DNA from: Trebonia sp963767685
GTDB taxonomy: Bacteria > Actinomycetota > Actinomycetes > Streptosporangiales > Streptosporangiaceae
DNA: 64,000 bases
Reading direction: 5' to 3'
NCBI GenBank assembly: GCA_963767685.1
Contig: CAVYEZ010000005.1
Span: 1,364,001 to 1,428,000 of the forward strand
Shown: one piece after another, positions 32,970 to 42,945 of the stretch
Numbering within the stretch: position 1 is the first letter of the stretch
Layout: every line of letters begins with the position of its first letter
Position numbers and translations under genes: made by a program
Notes under the pieces: generated by a model
Databases searched by the model: none
Seen by the model: the letters and a program-made list of their open reading frames with translations, nothing else
Told to the model about the DNA's origin: nothing

Positions 32970-33899
32970 ATGCGCGTGTTCGTTACTGGTCCGACGGGCT
33001 GGATCGGCTCCGTCGTCGTACGGGAACTGCTCAGCTCCGGGCACCAGGTGGTGGGACTGGCCCGGTCGGACAAGTCCGCCGTGGCGGCGGCGGCCGCCGG
33101 CGCCGAGGTCATCAGGGGATCCCTGGAGGACACCGACGGGCTGCGGGCGGCGGCGGCCGGGGCCGACGGCGTCATCCACACCGGCTACATCCACGACTTC
33201 TCCCCCACCGGTGACCCGGCGGCGGCCGCCGCCGTCGACGGGCGGGCCATCGCCGCCTTCGGCGACGCCCTCGCCGGGACCGGCAAGCCGCTTGTCGTCG
33301 CCTCCGGGCTGCCGCAGGGGCCGCCCGGGGGCGTGTCGACCGAGGCGGTCCGGCTGGTGAACCCGGCTCATCCCCGGGTGTCGGAGCCGGCCGCGCTGGC
33401 CGTCGCGGACAGTGCTGGCCAACACGGGGGCGTGCGCGCCTCGGTGGTCCGGCTGCCTCCGTCGGTGCACGGCGAGGGCGACTACTGGTTCATCCCCATC
33501 TTCATCGGCATCGCGAGGAAGACCGGGGTCTCCGCCTACATCGGCGACGGGGCCAACGTGTGGCCGGCCGTGCACCGGGTGGACGCCGCGCGGCTGTTCC
33601 GCATCGCCCTGGAGCAGGCGCCGGCCGGGACGCTGCTCAACGCGGTCGCCGACGAGGGTGTCCCGTTCCGCGCGATCGCCGAGGTCATCGGGCGCCACCT
33701 GGAAGTGCCGGCCAAGTCGGTCGCGGCCGAGGACGCGCGCGAGCAGTTCGGGACGCTCGCGGGCTTCGCCGCCACCGACCTCCCCGCGTCCAGCGCCGTT
33801 ACCCGGGAGCGGTTCGGCTGGCGCCCGACCGAGCCGGGGCTCATCGCTGACCTGGACGAGGGTCACTACTTCATCGTTCGGGACGCGGCGGACAAGTAG
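32970..33899 (+). CDS. NAD-dependent epimerase/dehydratase (extended SDR)
   Basis: This 309-residue Rossmann protein starts MRVFVTGPTGWIGSVVVRELLSSGHQVVGLARSDKS (GxxGxxG). It continues with VIRGSLEDTDGLRAAAAGADGVIHTGYIHD and a C-terminal part with VWPAVHRVDAARLFRIALEQAPAGTLLNAVADEGVPFRAIAEVIG. The YxxxK pair is not evident, as in several atypical SDRs. ATG 32970 has AAAGG 7 bases upstream. The substrate is unknown. Confidence 0.87.
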   Translation: MRVFVTGPTGWIGSVVVRELLSSGHQVVGLARSDKSAVAAAAAGAEVIRGSLEDTDGLRAAAAGADGVIHTGYIHDFSPTGDPAAAAAVDGRAIAAFGDALAGTGKPLVVASGLPQGPPGGVSTEAVRLVNPAHPRVSEPAALAVADSAGQHGGVRASVVRLPPSVHGEGDYWFIPIFIGIARKTGVSAYIGDGANVWPAVHRVDAARLFRIALEQAPAGTLLNAVADEGVPFRAIAEVIGRHLEVPAKSVAAEDAREQFGTLAGFAATDLPASSAVTRERFGWRPTEPGLIADLDEGHYFIVRDAADK

Positions 33900-34019
33900 C
33901 GGTGCGGACGGTCGGCGGGACGGAGGCCTCAGCTGGCAGCGGCCCGCGGCGGTGACCTGGGCCGCGGGCCGGGGGTGCGCCGTCGCGGCGCGGGCGGTTT
34001 GTCGTCTATAAAGAGACGC

Positions 34020-35191
34020 ATGCGGACGGATGTTGCCATCATCGGGGCCGGGCCGGCCTGCTGCTCGCCCACCTGCTCGCGCAGGACGGTATCGACTCGG
34101 TCGTGGTCGAGGCGCGGTCGAAGGAGTACGTCGCGGCGCGGATCCGGGCCGGGATCCTGGAGTCTTCCAGCGTGGACCGGCTGCGCTCGGTCGGGCTCGG
34201 CGCCGGGATCGACGCCGGCGGCGATGAGCACCGCGGCATCTACCTGCAGTGGCCGTCGGAGCGGCATCACCTGGACTTCGTTGACCTGGTCGGGCGGAGC
34301 GTCTGGGTGTACGGGCAAACCCAGCTGCAGGCCGACCTGGTCGCCGCCAGCGACGCCGCCGGCCGGACGGTGTACTACGAGGCTTCCGACGCGACGCTGC
34401 ACGACCTGGACACTGACCGCCCCTCCGTGACGTTCACCGACTCGGCCGGGGTGCCGCAGCGGGTCGACGCGGCGGCGGTGGCCGGCTGCGACGGGGCGTT
34501 CGGGCCCAGCCGGGCGGCCATGCCCGATGCCCAGCGGGAGACCTGGGAGCGCATCTACCCGTTCTCCTGGCTCGGGATCCTCGCCGACGTCGCGCCGTCG
34601 ACCGACGAGCTGATCTACGCCTGGCACCCCGAGGGATTCGCGCTGCACTCGATGCGGTCCGCCACCGTCAGCCGGCTGTACCTGCAGGTGCCCAACGGCA
34701 CCGACGTGAATGACTGGTCCGACGACCAGATCTGGGACGCGCTCGCCACCCGGCTTGGCCACGGCCAGAACGGGTGGACGCTCACGTCGGGGCCCATCAC
34801 CGAGAAGAGCGTGCTGCCGATGCGGTCCTTCGTGCAGTCGCCGATGCGGTATGGACGGCTGTTCCTCGCCGGGGACGCCGCGCACACCGTCCCGCCGACC
34901 GGGGCGAAGGGGCTGAACCTCGCCATCGCCGACGTGGCGCTGCTCGCCCCCGCGCTCGGCCGGCTGGTGCGCAAGAACGACACCGCCCTCGCCGACGCCT
35001 ACTCCGACACGGCGCTGCGCCGGGTCTGGCGGTGCGAGCACTTCTCCTGGTGGATGACGTCCATGCTGCACGTCTCCGGTGACCCGTTTGACGCGCAGCT
35101 TCAGCTGTCGCAGCTTAGGTGGGTGACCTCGAGTGCCGCCGGGGCGGCGGGACTCGCCGAGAACTACGCCGGGCTGCCGATCGGGTTCTAG
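34020..35191 (+). pseudogene. pobA: 4-hydroxybenzoate 3-monooxygenase, N-terminal frameshift
   Basis: PobA hydroxylates 4-hydroxybenzoate to protocatechuate with FAD and NAD(P)H. The first frame gives MRTDVAIIGAGP, and the rest (LLLAHLLAQDGIDSVVVEARS, then RIRAGILE) lies one base earlier. One or four bases lost near 34048, inside the GxGxxG loop, would explain the break. Later motifs are intact: VYGQTQLQADL, SRLYLQVPNG, EKSVLPMRSFVQSPMRYGRLFLAGDAAHTVPPTGAKGLNLA, HFSWWMTSMLH and AENYAGLPIGF. The corrected length of about 390 residues is normal. The end overlaps the convergent NLR gene by 4 bp. Confidence 0.85.
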
Positions 35192-37937
35192 CGGCTGAGG
35201 TTTTCCCGGATCTGTCTGGTGACCTGATGAGCCTCGCCCAGCCTCGACGCGAAAACGGGAAGGAGGGCCCGCAGCTGCGTTCCAGCCTCGCGGTCACCCT
35301 TCTTGAGCTTAACTGTCATTAGGTTGGCGAGCAGCCCGAGCGTGAGCACGTCCTGCTTGCCGCGGGCCTGCGACGCCGCGGCAAGCAACGATCGCAGTTC
35401 CTCCTCGACGTCCTCACCCGCGCTGTAGCGAAGCCTGAGAAGCTGTGACTGGGCATGCAGTTCGACCTGATGCTTGTCTTCGCCGACCCGCCGCGCGTCC
35501 CCCAGCAGGTCGTTCAGGGCGGCGCGATAGTCATCCCGGCCGACTGTCTCCATGCTCCAGAAGATGAGCTGGTAGCGGGTCATGAGCGTGTCGGGGTCAT
35601 CGACCCCGAGAACACGGCGCTGGTCATGCAGGATCTGCTCGTACTCGGCGACCGCGAGGTCAGGCCGGCCCTTCCCCGCCACGCCGCGAGGTTAGCTCGG
35701 AGCACGAACGTGCGCCTGTCATCTCCCTGGCCCCGGCTAGTGAGCTCGCGCACCGTTCCTTCCAAGAGCGAGATCGCCTCGTGTGGGCTGCGCGCGCGGC
35801 CGACAGCCCGGGCAAGTTCCGCACGGAGGTTGAGTAGCCGCGGATCCTCTGTTCCCATGACCGAGAGGGCGTCGCTCAGGAGCTGACCCATTTCGTCGGC
35901 CGCGGCCGGCAAGCCCACGACCTCGGCCCGCAAGACCGCAAGGTTGTGCCGTGCTGCCAGCGTTTCCCGGTGTGCCCGGCCTAGCGTCCGGATGTAATCG
36001 GGGACGAGAGCTTCCCACCCGCTGAGCGCGCGCCCGCTGTCTCCTGCCCTGGCACGCGTTTCCGCGATCGCGGCTCGGCCGGCCAGGATGCGGGCCGAGT
36101 CCGCGCCGAGTGTTCGGCGGGTGTCCTTGAGGACCTCTTCAAGCAGTTGAATCGCCCGATCGGTTTCCCCGTCGGCGCCGATCCACCGTGCACGGTCCCG
36201 CCGCGCTTCGAGGAGGAACTCGGGCGGGATTTCGGCTGTCTCCTCTAGCTCGAGCATCAGCGCGTCGTATTGCCTGACCGCGTCGACATAATCCCCTGCC
36301 GCCCCGGTGTAGTGCGCGAGCCAGAACCGCTGTTCAAGCTGGCTACCAGAATCCGCCGCGTCCTGGCCTTGACCGTGCACCAGCCGCCGGTAGCAGGCGG
36401 CTGCCTCCGCGAAGCGCCCGCTCTCGCCCAGCCAGCGGGCATGCTGGCGGCGGGCGAGCCGCGTGTCGGGGTGGTCGGCACCGAGGCGCACGGCCGACTC
36501 ATCAGCCAGTTGCGCGAAGTAAGCCGCGGCGCCCACCGCCAAGCCGGACTCCCCGGTCAGGTAGCCGCGATGGAAAAGGGTGACGTGGGCTTCCGGCTCC
36601 CAGACCGCTTCCGGGCAGGCGGCGCGCACGGCGTCGGTGTTACTCACCGCTATCTCGATCGCCGTGGCTTCTGCGCCGTCGCCCGGCCATGTTTCCGCTA
36701 GCGCGTCCGCGGCCGTGTGCGCCGCGTCGACGAGGTCCCTGGCGGCACAGGACTCCCGCGTTGCGCGCTGCGCAAGGGGGTGTGTCCTAACCGCCTTATC
36801 CGGGAGGTGCCGTATAAGGCTAAGGCGGTGCAGGTTGCGCAGGGCGTCCTTGGCGCTGCGGTTCGAGACCGGATTGTCCGCATCGTTGTCATCGTTGCCC
36901 CGCTTCAGCGCGAATGCCGCGAGGTACCGGCGCGTGGGCTCGGCGAACAGCGCCGCCTCAGGTACGGCGCTCGCTTCCAGGCATGAAATCACCCGCCACA
37001 GCGGGCGGGCGAGGCCCTGGGGCTTCAGTGCGTCAGCCCGGTCCAGGGCCAGCGACCACGCCGCAGGGACGGCGGTCGGGTACCCGGAGCCGATCGCCGC
37101 AGGGTCTTCAGGCATGACGTCGGCGAGGGTCTGGAGCCGGTCATGCAGCAGGTCGCGGTACTCAGCGCAGGAGATGCCGTCATCGGCGATGACGGCGCTC
37201 GCGTGGGAGAGCGCCAGCGGCAGGTGGCCGAGGTCAGCCGCCAGTTCGGCCGCTTCGCTGAGGATGCCAGGCAAGCGTCGCGCGTGTGCCTTGAGCATCA
37301 TCTGCAGGTAGCTAACCGACTCGGCCGGGGTGAAGACGTCGATTTCCACCGGTGTAGCAATGTTCTGCCAGGCGGCAGCGCTTCGCCGCGTAGTTACCAC
37401 CACCTGCCCCGCCCGCCCCTGCGGCCATAGGTCCTGCAGGTCGACCGGGTCGGCTACGTCGTCGAGCACCACGATCCAGGACTGAGCAGTGCCGGCCAAC
37501 CAGGCCAGGAGGCGGTCGGTGCCCTCCTCGGCGTCGGCGGACTCCAGGCCCAGCTCTCGCGCCGTCTGCCAGTACGCGCTCAGGACCGCCTGCCGCGAGG
37601 TCGCGGTTACCCACAACCCCAGGTCCGCGCCCAACTTCACCCGCTCACGGAACTGGACCGCGGCGAGTTCAGTCTTCCCCACTCCTCCGTCGCCGATGAG
37701 GACAAGCCGCTGTTTCTGGTCGTCTCCCCCCGGTGAGATGGCCTCCGCGAGCGGGCCAGGGCGCTCGATGAACTTACCGATCGGCTGGGGTGGCCGGCCG
37801 ACAATCACGGGCCAGTGCCGCTCGGCGGGGGGAAGGACCACGAACTGCTGATGCACCCGGGTGCGGTCGCCAACCACGGGCGCATAGCTGTGCGTAATCG
37901 AGATGTCGGGAAGATCCTTGCCGCCGAGTTCAGGCAC
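35188..37937 (-). CDS. NB-ARC/TPR (NLR-like STAND) protein with N-terminal RHIM-like motif
   Basis: After correction of one frame break (a G missing from the run near 35690) the protein is about 916 residues. Residues 12-32 (ISITHS, then APVVGDRTRVHQQF) match the C-terminal motif of the hydrolase encoded just upstream. The NB-ARC ATPase follows: P-loop IGDGGVGKTELA (81-92), Walker B SWIVVLDDVAD, sensor GQVVVTTRRSAAAW and LGHLPLALSHA (GLPL box). Then come a winged-helix-like region and TPR repeats to the end (ADHPDTRLARRQHARWLGESG, LGRAHRETLAARHNLAVL, LGVDDPDTLMTRYQLIFW). This is the NLR build: signalling motif, switch, sensor. The GTG start overlaps the hydrolase stop by 8 bases. Confidence 0.85.
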
Positions 37938-38844
37938 GCTCGTCGTCCTCGTCTTGCTTTTGGCTGGGCAGCCGTCCGCCAGCGACCGGGCCAGGCCAGC
38001 CGAAAGTCTGGATAACGGAGTTGCCGTCGCCGATGACCACTCCCTCGCTGGTCTCGATGTGGACGTTGTACTTGGCGCGCGGGATCGACTCGGGCCGCGG
38101 TGACCCTGGCGCAGGCGGCGGCTCCGCTGGCCGGGGTGCTGCCAGGTCGGTGAGGAGGTGCCGTTTGACGGTCCCGGCGGTCTGGCTGCCAGGAGCGTGC
38201 GGGTCGAGGATGGAGAAGTGGTCGCCGGCCAGTTCCGCGGCCCCGGGGAACGCGGCCTGCGCGGAGGCTGCCGGGACGATGCCGTCCGAAGCGCCCGCGT
38301 ATACGTGCACGGGGATCCGGCAGTGATGGTCGTCCACGCCGGTCGCGTTCACGACGCGGACGAGCACGTACCGCTGAGTGTCCGTGATCCGCCTGTCCAG
38401 CACCTCTAGGTTCCCAGCCTGCGGGTGATGGCCGAACCCGAGAAGGTGGCGTGCCGCCTGCAGGTACTGGGACCCTCCGTTGGGACATGCGATCACGACG
38501 ATCGACCGAATGCGGGCCAGCTCCCGGCCGTGCCCCTCGTGAAGCATCCACTCCAGGAAGCGCTGCAGAATGAGACCACCCTGGCTGTGCGTCACTATTG
38601 CGAGGTCTGCCACCTCTGCCAACTCGCCCCGGTACTCGGTGGCGAATGTCTGCGCGACGTCGTCGTAGTTCGGAACCCGCGTCCCCGAGAAGGGTCGTCG
38701 CGGCTTTTTCGGGGACGGGTAGCCGAATCCGTGGATCCTCAGGCCCGCTAGTTGCTCGTCTGCCTGCCAGACGGAGGTGAGACGCCGCCACGTCGCGGGC
38801 GACGACCAGAATCCGTGAATGGTCACGAGAGTCGCATCGACCAT
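37930..38844 (-). CDS. Lipase-like alpha/beta hydrolase with C-terminal RHIM-like motif (putative NLR effector)
   Basis: This 304-residue protein has an alpha/beta hydrolase (residues 1-215). The oxyanion loop is VTIHGFWSSPATWRRL, the nucleophile elbow AIVTHSQGGLILQRFL, the catalytic acid VYAGASDGIVPA and the His in ELAGDHFSILDP. A Pro-rich linker (RPAEPPPAPGSPRPES) leads to a beta-rich segment at 261-281 ending GVVIGDGNSVIQTF, then a charged tail. The V-x-I-G-D-x-N core is RHIM-like, as in bacterial amyloid signalling motifs. No signal peptide is seen, so a cytosolic effector is likely. ATG 38844 was preferred to an upstream in-frame codon. Confidence 0.85.
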   Translation of the reverse strand: MVDATLVTIHGFWSSPATWRRLTSVWQADEQLAGLRIHGFGYPSPKKPRRPFSGTRVPNYDDVAQTFATEYRGELAEVADLAIVTHSQGGLILQRFLEWMLHEGHGRELARIRSIVVIACPNGGSQYLQAARHLLGFGHHPQAGNLEVLDRRITDTQRYVLVRVVNATGVDDHHCRIPVHVYAGASDGIVPAASAQAAFPGAAELAGDHFSILDPHAPGSQTAGTVKRHLLTDLAAPRPAEPPPAPGSPRPESIPRAKYNVHIETSEGVVIGDGNSVIQTFGWPGPVAGGRLPSQKQDEDDERA

Positions 38845-38989
38845 GTGTCCCCCGGGTCTCCCCACCGGGCGCACCGCCCGTCATGCCATGAGGCTTATCA
38901 AGGCTCAGGAATTCGTTCTCTGGGCCTTCTGCCATTCTTGCGTATAACGGCATTTGATAGATGCGTGAACTCACGAGGAGGTGACGCGT

Positions 38990-40477
38990 GTGACCACGGA
39001 GGCTCAGCTACCTGAAGCGGTTGACGTGCTGATTGTCGGGGCCGGCGTCTCCGGGATCGGGGCCGCCTACTACCTGCAACGGGATCATTCGGGGCGGAGC
39101 TACGCCATCCTCGAGGCGCGGGGGGCGTCCGGCGGGACCTGGGACCTGTTTCGCTTCCCCGGAGTGCGGTCCGACTCCGACCTGCACACGTTCGGGTACG
39201 AGTTCCGGCCGTGGCGGTCGGACGTGGCGATCGCGGACGCCGGCAGCATCCTTGCCTACGTGCGGGAGACCGCGGCCGAGTACGGCATCGACCGGCACAT
39301 CCGCTACCACACGAAGGTGCTCGCCGCCTCCTGGTCGTCTTCCGACGCGCGCTGGACGGTCACGACCGAGAACACCGAGACGGGCGAGCACGACGCGGTT
39401 ACCTGCCGGTGGCTGCTGTCCGCGTCGGGCTACTACCGCTACGACGAGGGGTACACGCCGCATTTCGAGGGCCGGGAGCGGTTCGCCGGGCCGATCGTGC
39501 ACCCGCAGCACTGGCCCGCGGGCCTTGACTACGCGGGCAAGCGGGTCGTGGTCATCGGGTCGGGCGCGACCGCGGTCACGCTGATCCCCGCGATGGCGCC
39601 GGCCGCCGCGCACATCACCATGCTGCAGCGGACGCCGAGCTACGTCTTGCCGGTGCCGACCAGGGACGCGCTCAACGCCCGGCTGAGGCGGCTGCTCGGC
39701 GAGGAGCGCGCGTTCGCGATCACCCGGCGGCTGAACATCTTCCGCCAGGTGACGCTCTGGCGGCTGTGCCAGAAGTACCCCGCAGGTGCACGCAAGGTCA
39801 TCAGGGACATGAACGTCAAGCTCCTGCCGGAGGGCTATCCGGTCGACGAGCACTTCCGGCCGCCGTACGGCCCGTGGGACCAGCGGATGTGCATCGTGCC
39901 CGACGGTGACCTGTTCCGGGTCATCCGCGAGGGCACGGGATCGGTCGTCACCGGCCACATCGAGACGTTCACCGAGGCCGGGGTCCTGCTCTCTGACGGC
40001 CGGGAGCTGGAGGCGGACATCATCGTCACCGCCACCGGGCTGAACGTCCAGGCGCTCGGCGAGATCGCGCTGTCCGTTGACGGCGAGCCGGTGCAGGCCG
40101 CTGACCGGTTCGCCTACAAGGGCATGATGCTGTCCGGGATGCCGAATTTCGTATTCATTTTTGGATACACTAATGCGTCCTGGCCGTTGAAGATCGGGCT
40201 GGTGGGCGAGCACCTCGGCAGGCTGCTGCGCTACATGGACGCCCACGGCTACGACAGCGTGACGCCCGTCGCCGACGCGAGCATGCCCATGGCGCCGTTC
40301 ACCACCTTCGGCTCCGGGTACATTCAGCGTGCGATCGCCCAACTGCCCCGGCAGGGGAACCGGGCGCCGTGGCGCATCTCCCCCACCTACAGCGCCGACG
40401 TCAAGTTGCTGCGCCGTGGACGCGTCGATGACCCGGAGCTTCGGTTTGACCGGGTCAGGGAAACCGTCCCCTCGTGA
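38990..40477 (+). CDS. Flavin-containing (Baeyer-Villiger-like) monooxygenase
   Basis: This 495-residue protein has two Rossmann motifs, VLIVGAGVSGIGAAYYLQ (FAD) and RVVVIGSGATAVTLIPAMA (NADPH). Between them is the Baeyer-Villiger-type fingerprint FAGPIVHPQHWP. GGTWDLFRFPGVRSDSDLHTFGY is the usual substrate/FAD region. It probably oxidises a ketone, steroid or other hydrophobic compound with O2. GTG 38990 was chosen, with GAGGAGG 8 bases upstream. Confidence 0.92.
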   Translation: MTTEAQLPEAVDVLIVGAGVSGIGAAYYLQRDHSGRSYAILEARGASGGTWDLFRFPGVRSDSDLHTFGYEFRPWRSDVAIADAGSILAYVRETAAEYGIDRHIRYHTKVLAASWSSSDARWTVTTENTETGEHDAVTCRWLLSASGYYRYDEGYTPHFEGRERFAGPIVHPQHWPAGLDYAGKRVVVIGSGATAVTLIPAMAPAAAHITMLQRTPSYVLPVPTRDALNARLRRLLGEERAFAITRRLNIFRQVTLWRLCQKYPAGARKVIRDMNVKLLPEGYPVDEHFRPPYGPWDQRMCIVPDGDLFRVIREGTGSVVTGHIETFTEAGVLLSDGRELEADIIVTATGLNVQALGEIALSVDGEPVQAADRFAYKGMMLSGMPNFVFIFGYTNASWPLKIGLVGEHLGRLLRYMDAHGYDSVTPVADASMPMAPFTTFGSGYIQRAIAQLPRQGNRAPWRISPTYSADVKLLRRGRVDDPELRFDRVRETVPS

Positions 40478-40690
40478 TCAGGCAATCGCCGCGATCTGGC
40501 CCACCCGGCGAGGGTGACGCTTGAGTGGCTCAAGGCTGCTGCAGGGCCGGTACTGAGGAATAGTTCGACGAGGGTGCCGCGGAGCGGCTGAAGTGCCGGC
40601 TGCGGCGCGTGGCACGAAAGAGGGGGACGAGCCGGTCAGCGTGACCTGTCCCGAGTGCGCACGGGAGACGACGATGCGGCTCAAGCGCCG

Positions 40691-41713
40691 TTAGCGGCCC
40701 TGGGACTTGAGCCTGGCGTCCAGGCGGGGGTAGACGCGGCGGGCGTTCGACTCGAAGATCTTGGCGCGGTCGTCGTCGGTCAGCTTCGCCGCCTCGACGT
40801 AGCGCTTCGTGTCGTCCCAGGGGAAATCGCCGTCGGGGTTGTTGCCGCGCACCGCGCCGAGCATCTCCGACGCGAACAGGATGTTGTCGGGGCTGATGAC
40901 GCCGGTCAGCAGGTCGATGCCGGGCTGGTGGTAGACGCACGTGTCGAAGGACACGTTGGTCATCACGTTCTCTTCGATCGGCGGGAACTTCTCCCTGGTG
41001 GCGATCCCCTGGTAACGGCCCCAGTGGTAGGGCACCGCGCCGCCGCCGTGCGGGATGACGAAGCGCAGCGCCGGGAACCGCTCGAACAGCCTTCCGCGCA
41101 CGAGCTGCATGAACGTCGTCGTGTCCGCGTTCAGGTAATGCGCGCCGAGGGTGTGCACGGCCGGGTTGCAGGACGTGGATACGTGGATCATGGCCGGCAC
41201 GTCGAGCTCGGTCATCTTCTCGTAGACGGGGAACCAGTACTCGTCGGTGAGCGGCGGCGAGCTCCAGAAGCCGCCGGCCGGGTCGGGGTTGAGGTTGCAG
41301 CCGACGAAGCCGAGCTCGGTGACCGCGCGTTCCAGCTCCGCCACGCTCTCGGTCAGCGGCTCCCCCGCCACCTGCGGCAGCTGCGCGACGCCGGCGAAGT
41401 TGGCGGGGAACAGCGTGGTCACGCGGTAGATCAGGTCGTTGTTGACGCGGGCCCACTCGACCGCCGTCGCCTGGTCGGGGACGTGGTGGGCCATGCTGGA
41501 CGCGCGGGGCGAGAAGATCGTCAGGTCGTGGCCGCGCTCCCGGGTGATCCGCAGCTGGTTGCCCTCGATCGTCTCGCGGATCTCGTCGTCGCTGATCCGC
41601 GGCCCGGCGGGGACGGGCAGCGCCGGGTCCGTCAGCCGGGCGAGCTGGGCGTCGCGAAACTCCTGGAGGGCGGCCGGAGCCGTCGTGTAGTGACCGTGAC
41701 AGTCAATGATCAT
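40691..41713 (-). CDS. Amidohydrolase family, 4-oxalomesaconate-hydratase-like (LigJ type)
   Basis: This 340-residue COG2159-type amidohydrolase starts MIIDCHGHYTTAPAAL with the metal-binding HxH. It continues with VGCNLNPDPAGGFWSSPPLTDEYWFPVYEKM, DVPAMIHVSTSCNPAVHTLGAHYLNADTTTF, FVIPHGGGAVPYHWGRYQG, DTCVYHQPGIDLL and ASEMLGAVRGNNPDGDFPWDDTKRYVEA. The last segment and the start resemble LigJ, which hydrates 4-oxalomesaconate in the protocatechuate 4,5-cleavage route, rather than the decarboxylases of the same family. A PobA-like gene 6 kb away would make protocatechuate. ATG 41713 gives the family start. Confidence 0.8.
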   Translation of the reverse strand: MIIDCHGHYTTAPAALQEFRDAQLARLTDPALPVPAGPRISDDEIRETIEGNQLRITRERGHDLTIFSPRASSMAHHVPDQATAVEWARVNNDLIYRVTTLFPANFAGVAQLPQVAGEPLTESVAELERAVTELGFVGCNLNPDPAGGFWSSPPLTDEYWFPVYEKMTELDVPAMIHVSTSCNPAVHTLGAHYLNADTTTFMQLVRGRLFERFPALRFVIPHGGGAVPYHWGRYQGIATREKFPPIEENVMTNVSFDTCVYHQPGIDLLTGVISPDNILFASEMLGAVRGNNPDGDFPWDDTKRYVEAAKLTDDDRAKIFESNARRVYPRLDARLKSQGR

Positions 41714-42051
41714 CTGAGTCTCCGCTGTGTTTCCAGGGGCGGGGGCAGCCGGGCGCGCCTGTACCCGGCTCACGATAACGTCTGCCGGTCGCCCCCCGGC
41801 AAGCGCCCGGAGCAGGCAAAGATCAAGATCACATTTGTGGTTGTCCACAAGTACGGCCGCCTCCTGCGGCCAACCGCATCTTCGGCCCCCATCGACGTTG
41901 ATCGATTTCACTGAAGGAAGTCAGTGGCATACTGAAAGAACTTGTCAAATTTATCTTCCACTCAAGCGTTCCGGGAGAGAATCCGCACAGGATGTTTGGA
42001 CGCCAAAAAACCTATCTATCCAAATTGATCCACCCGATCTAGCATCCATGC
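41714..42051. other. Intergenic: boundary of an AT-richer island
   Basis: No gene supported. Base composition drops from about 41.8 kb on. CACTGA (41909-41914) and TCAGTG (41921-41926) form a perfect dyad with a 6-base spacer, followed by CATACTGAAAG. This may be the operator/promoter of the three-gene operon that starts at 42052, but no clear -35/-10 pair is visible. Confidence 0.4.
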
Positions 42052-42945
42052 ATGAGGCATGCGATGTCGATCTGGTGTCGATGGATCCTTCTTAGCGGCC
42101 TGCTTCTCGCGGCTACGTTTGTGGTTGCGTTGTCAGCATCTTCGCCCATCGCTTCGGCCGCTCTAGTTTCGAACGAGGGTGCGACACCTTCACCATCGAA
42201 TGCGCCGAGCATAGAACAACGACTTCAGATCGAACAGCTCCAGCAGGAAACAAGCTGGGAAGGGCGACTGCCGGCATATCTGCCCGCTGGATCGGCTCTA
42301 GTTGCGCTGGCCGCGGTCGGCTGGGGGGCATTTGTCTACCTCAGAGACCAGCGACGCAATCTCCAATTGAAGGCGCAAATGGAGATCGCGAATAGCTTGA
42401 ACCGCCTTATCGAACATAACAAGGGTGAAGCGATAAGGAGCGCGCAAATTGTATCTTCCCTGACAACCCTAAACGCACTTGCCAACCAATCAGCCCGCAA
42501 GGATAAATTGCTTCGAGAAGTGACAAGTATCATCACGACCGCCATCATGGAAGATATCGATTTCAGCGATGTGAACCAGGTGAGGTTCGAGTTGCTGTGC
42601 TTGAAAAATTGGGCGCCATACGAGGAGCATCTCAGGGAGAATCCAGACGAACGCGGTTACATTCTATGGCGCTACCTTAGCGCAGTACATGAGATGCGAG
42701 GTCGTCATGGTGATTACGTATCGAAGGTCAATTGGAATGCCGACGTCATGAAGTTTATCCATCCGACAGGCTTGATAATACCAGAAAACGACTTTCTACT
42801 ATTCCAACGCCTGGCCCAAGGAGTGCGAACTCATTGGCACCTGCTGGATGAAGAAAGTCGGCGAGCTGCCCTGAAGAAGGATCTTCAGGTGGCTACCGCG
42901 AATCCTCAATTGACTCTCCAGCTACTGGGAGAATCGCAATTATGA
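42052..42945 (+). CDS. Membrane protein of unknown function, first gene of an AT-rich operon
   Basis: This 297-residue protein has two hydrophobic segments: a signal-anchor at residues 11-36 (WILLSGLLLAATFVVALSASS) and a second at about 78-96 (SALVALAAVGWGAFVYL). A roughly 200-residue, mostly helical cytosolic domain follows, rich in charged residues (QRRNLQLKAQMEIANSLNRLIEHNKGE). I recognise no family. Codons such as AAT, TTG, ATA and CGA are far more frequent than in neighbouring genes, a sign of transfer. Its stop overlaps the next start (ATGA). Confidence 0.75.
   Translation: MRHAMSIWCRWILLSGLLLAATFVVALSASSPIASAALVSNEGATPSPSNAPSIEQRLQIEQLQQETSWEGRLPAYLPAGSALVALAAVGWGAFVYLRDQRRNLQLKAQMEIANSLNRLIEHNKGEAIRSAQIVSSLTTLNALANQSARKDKLLREVTSIITTAIMEDIDFSDVNQVRFELLCLKNWAPYEEHLRENPDERGYILWRYLSAVHEMRGRHGDYVSKVNWNADVMKFIHPTGLIIPENDFLLFQRLAQGVRTHWHLLDEESRRAALKKDLQVATANPQLTLQLLGESQL

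Noticed and set aside
40530..41456. Second long minus-strand frame inside the amidohydrolase gene
   Set aside because: Arg/His/Pro-rich out-of-frame translation of the LigJ-like gene.
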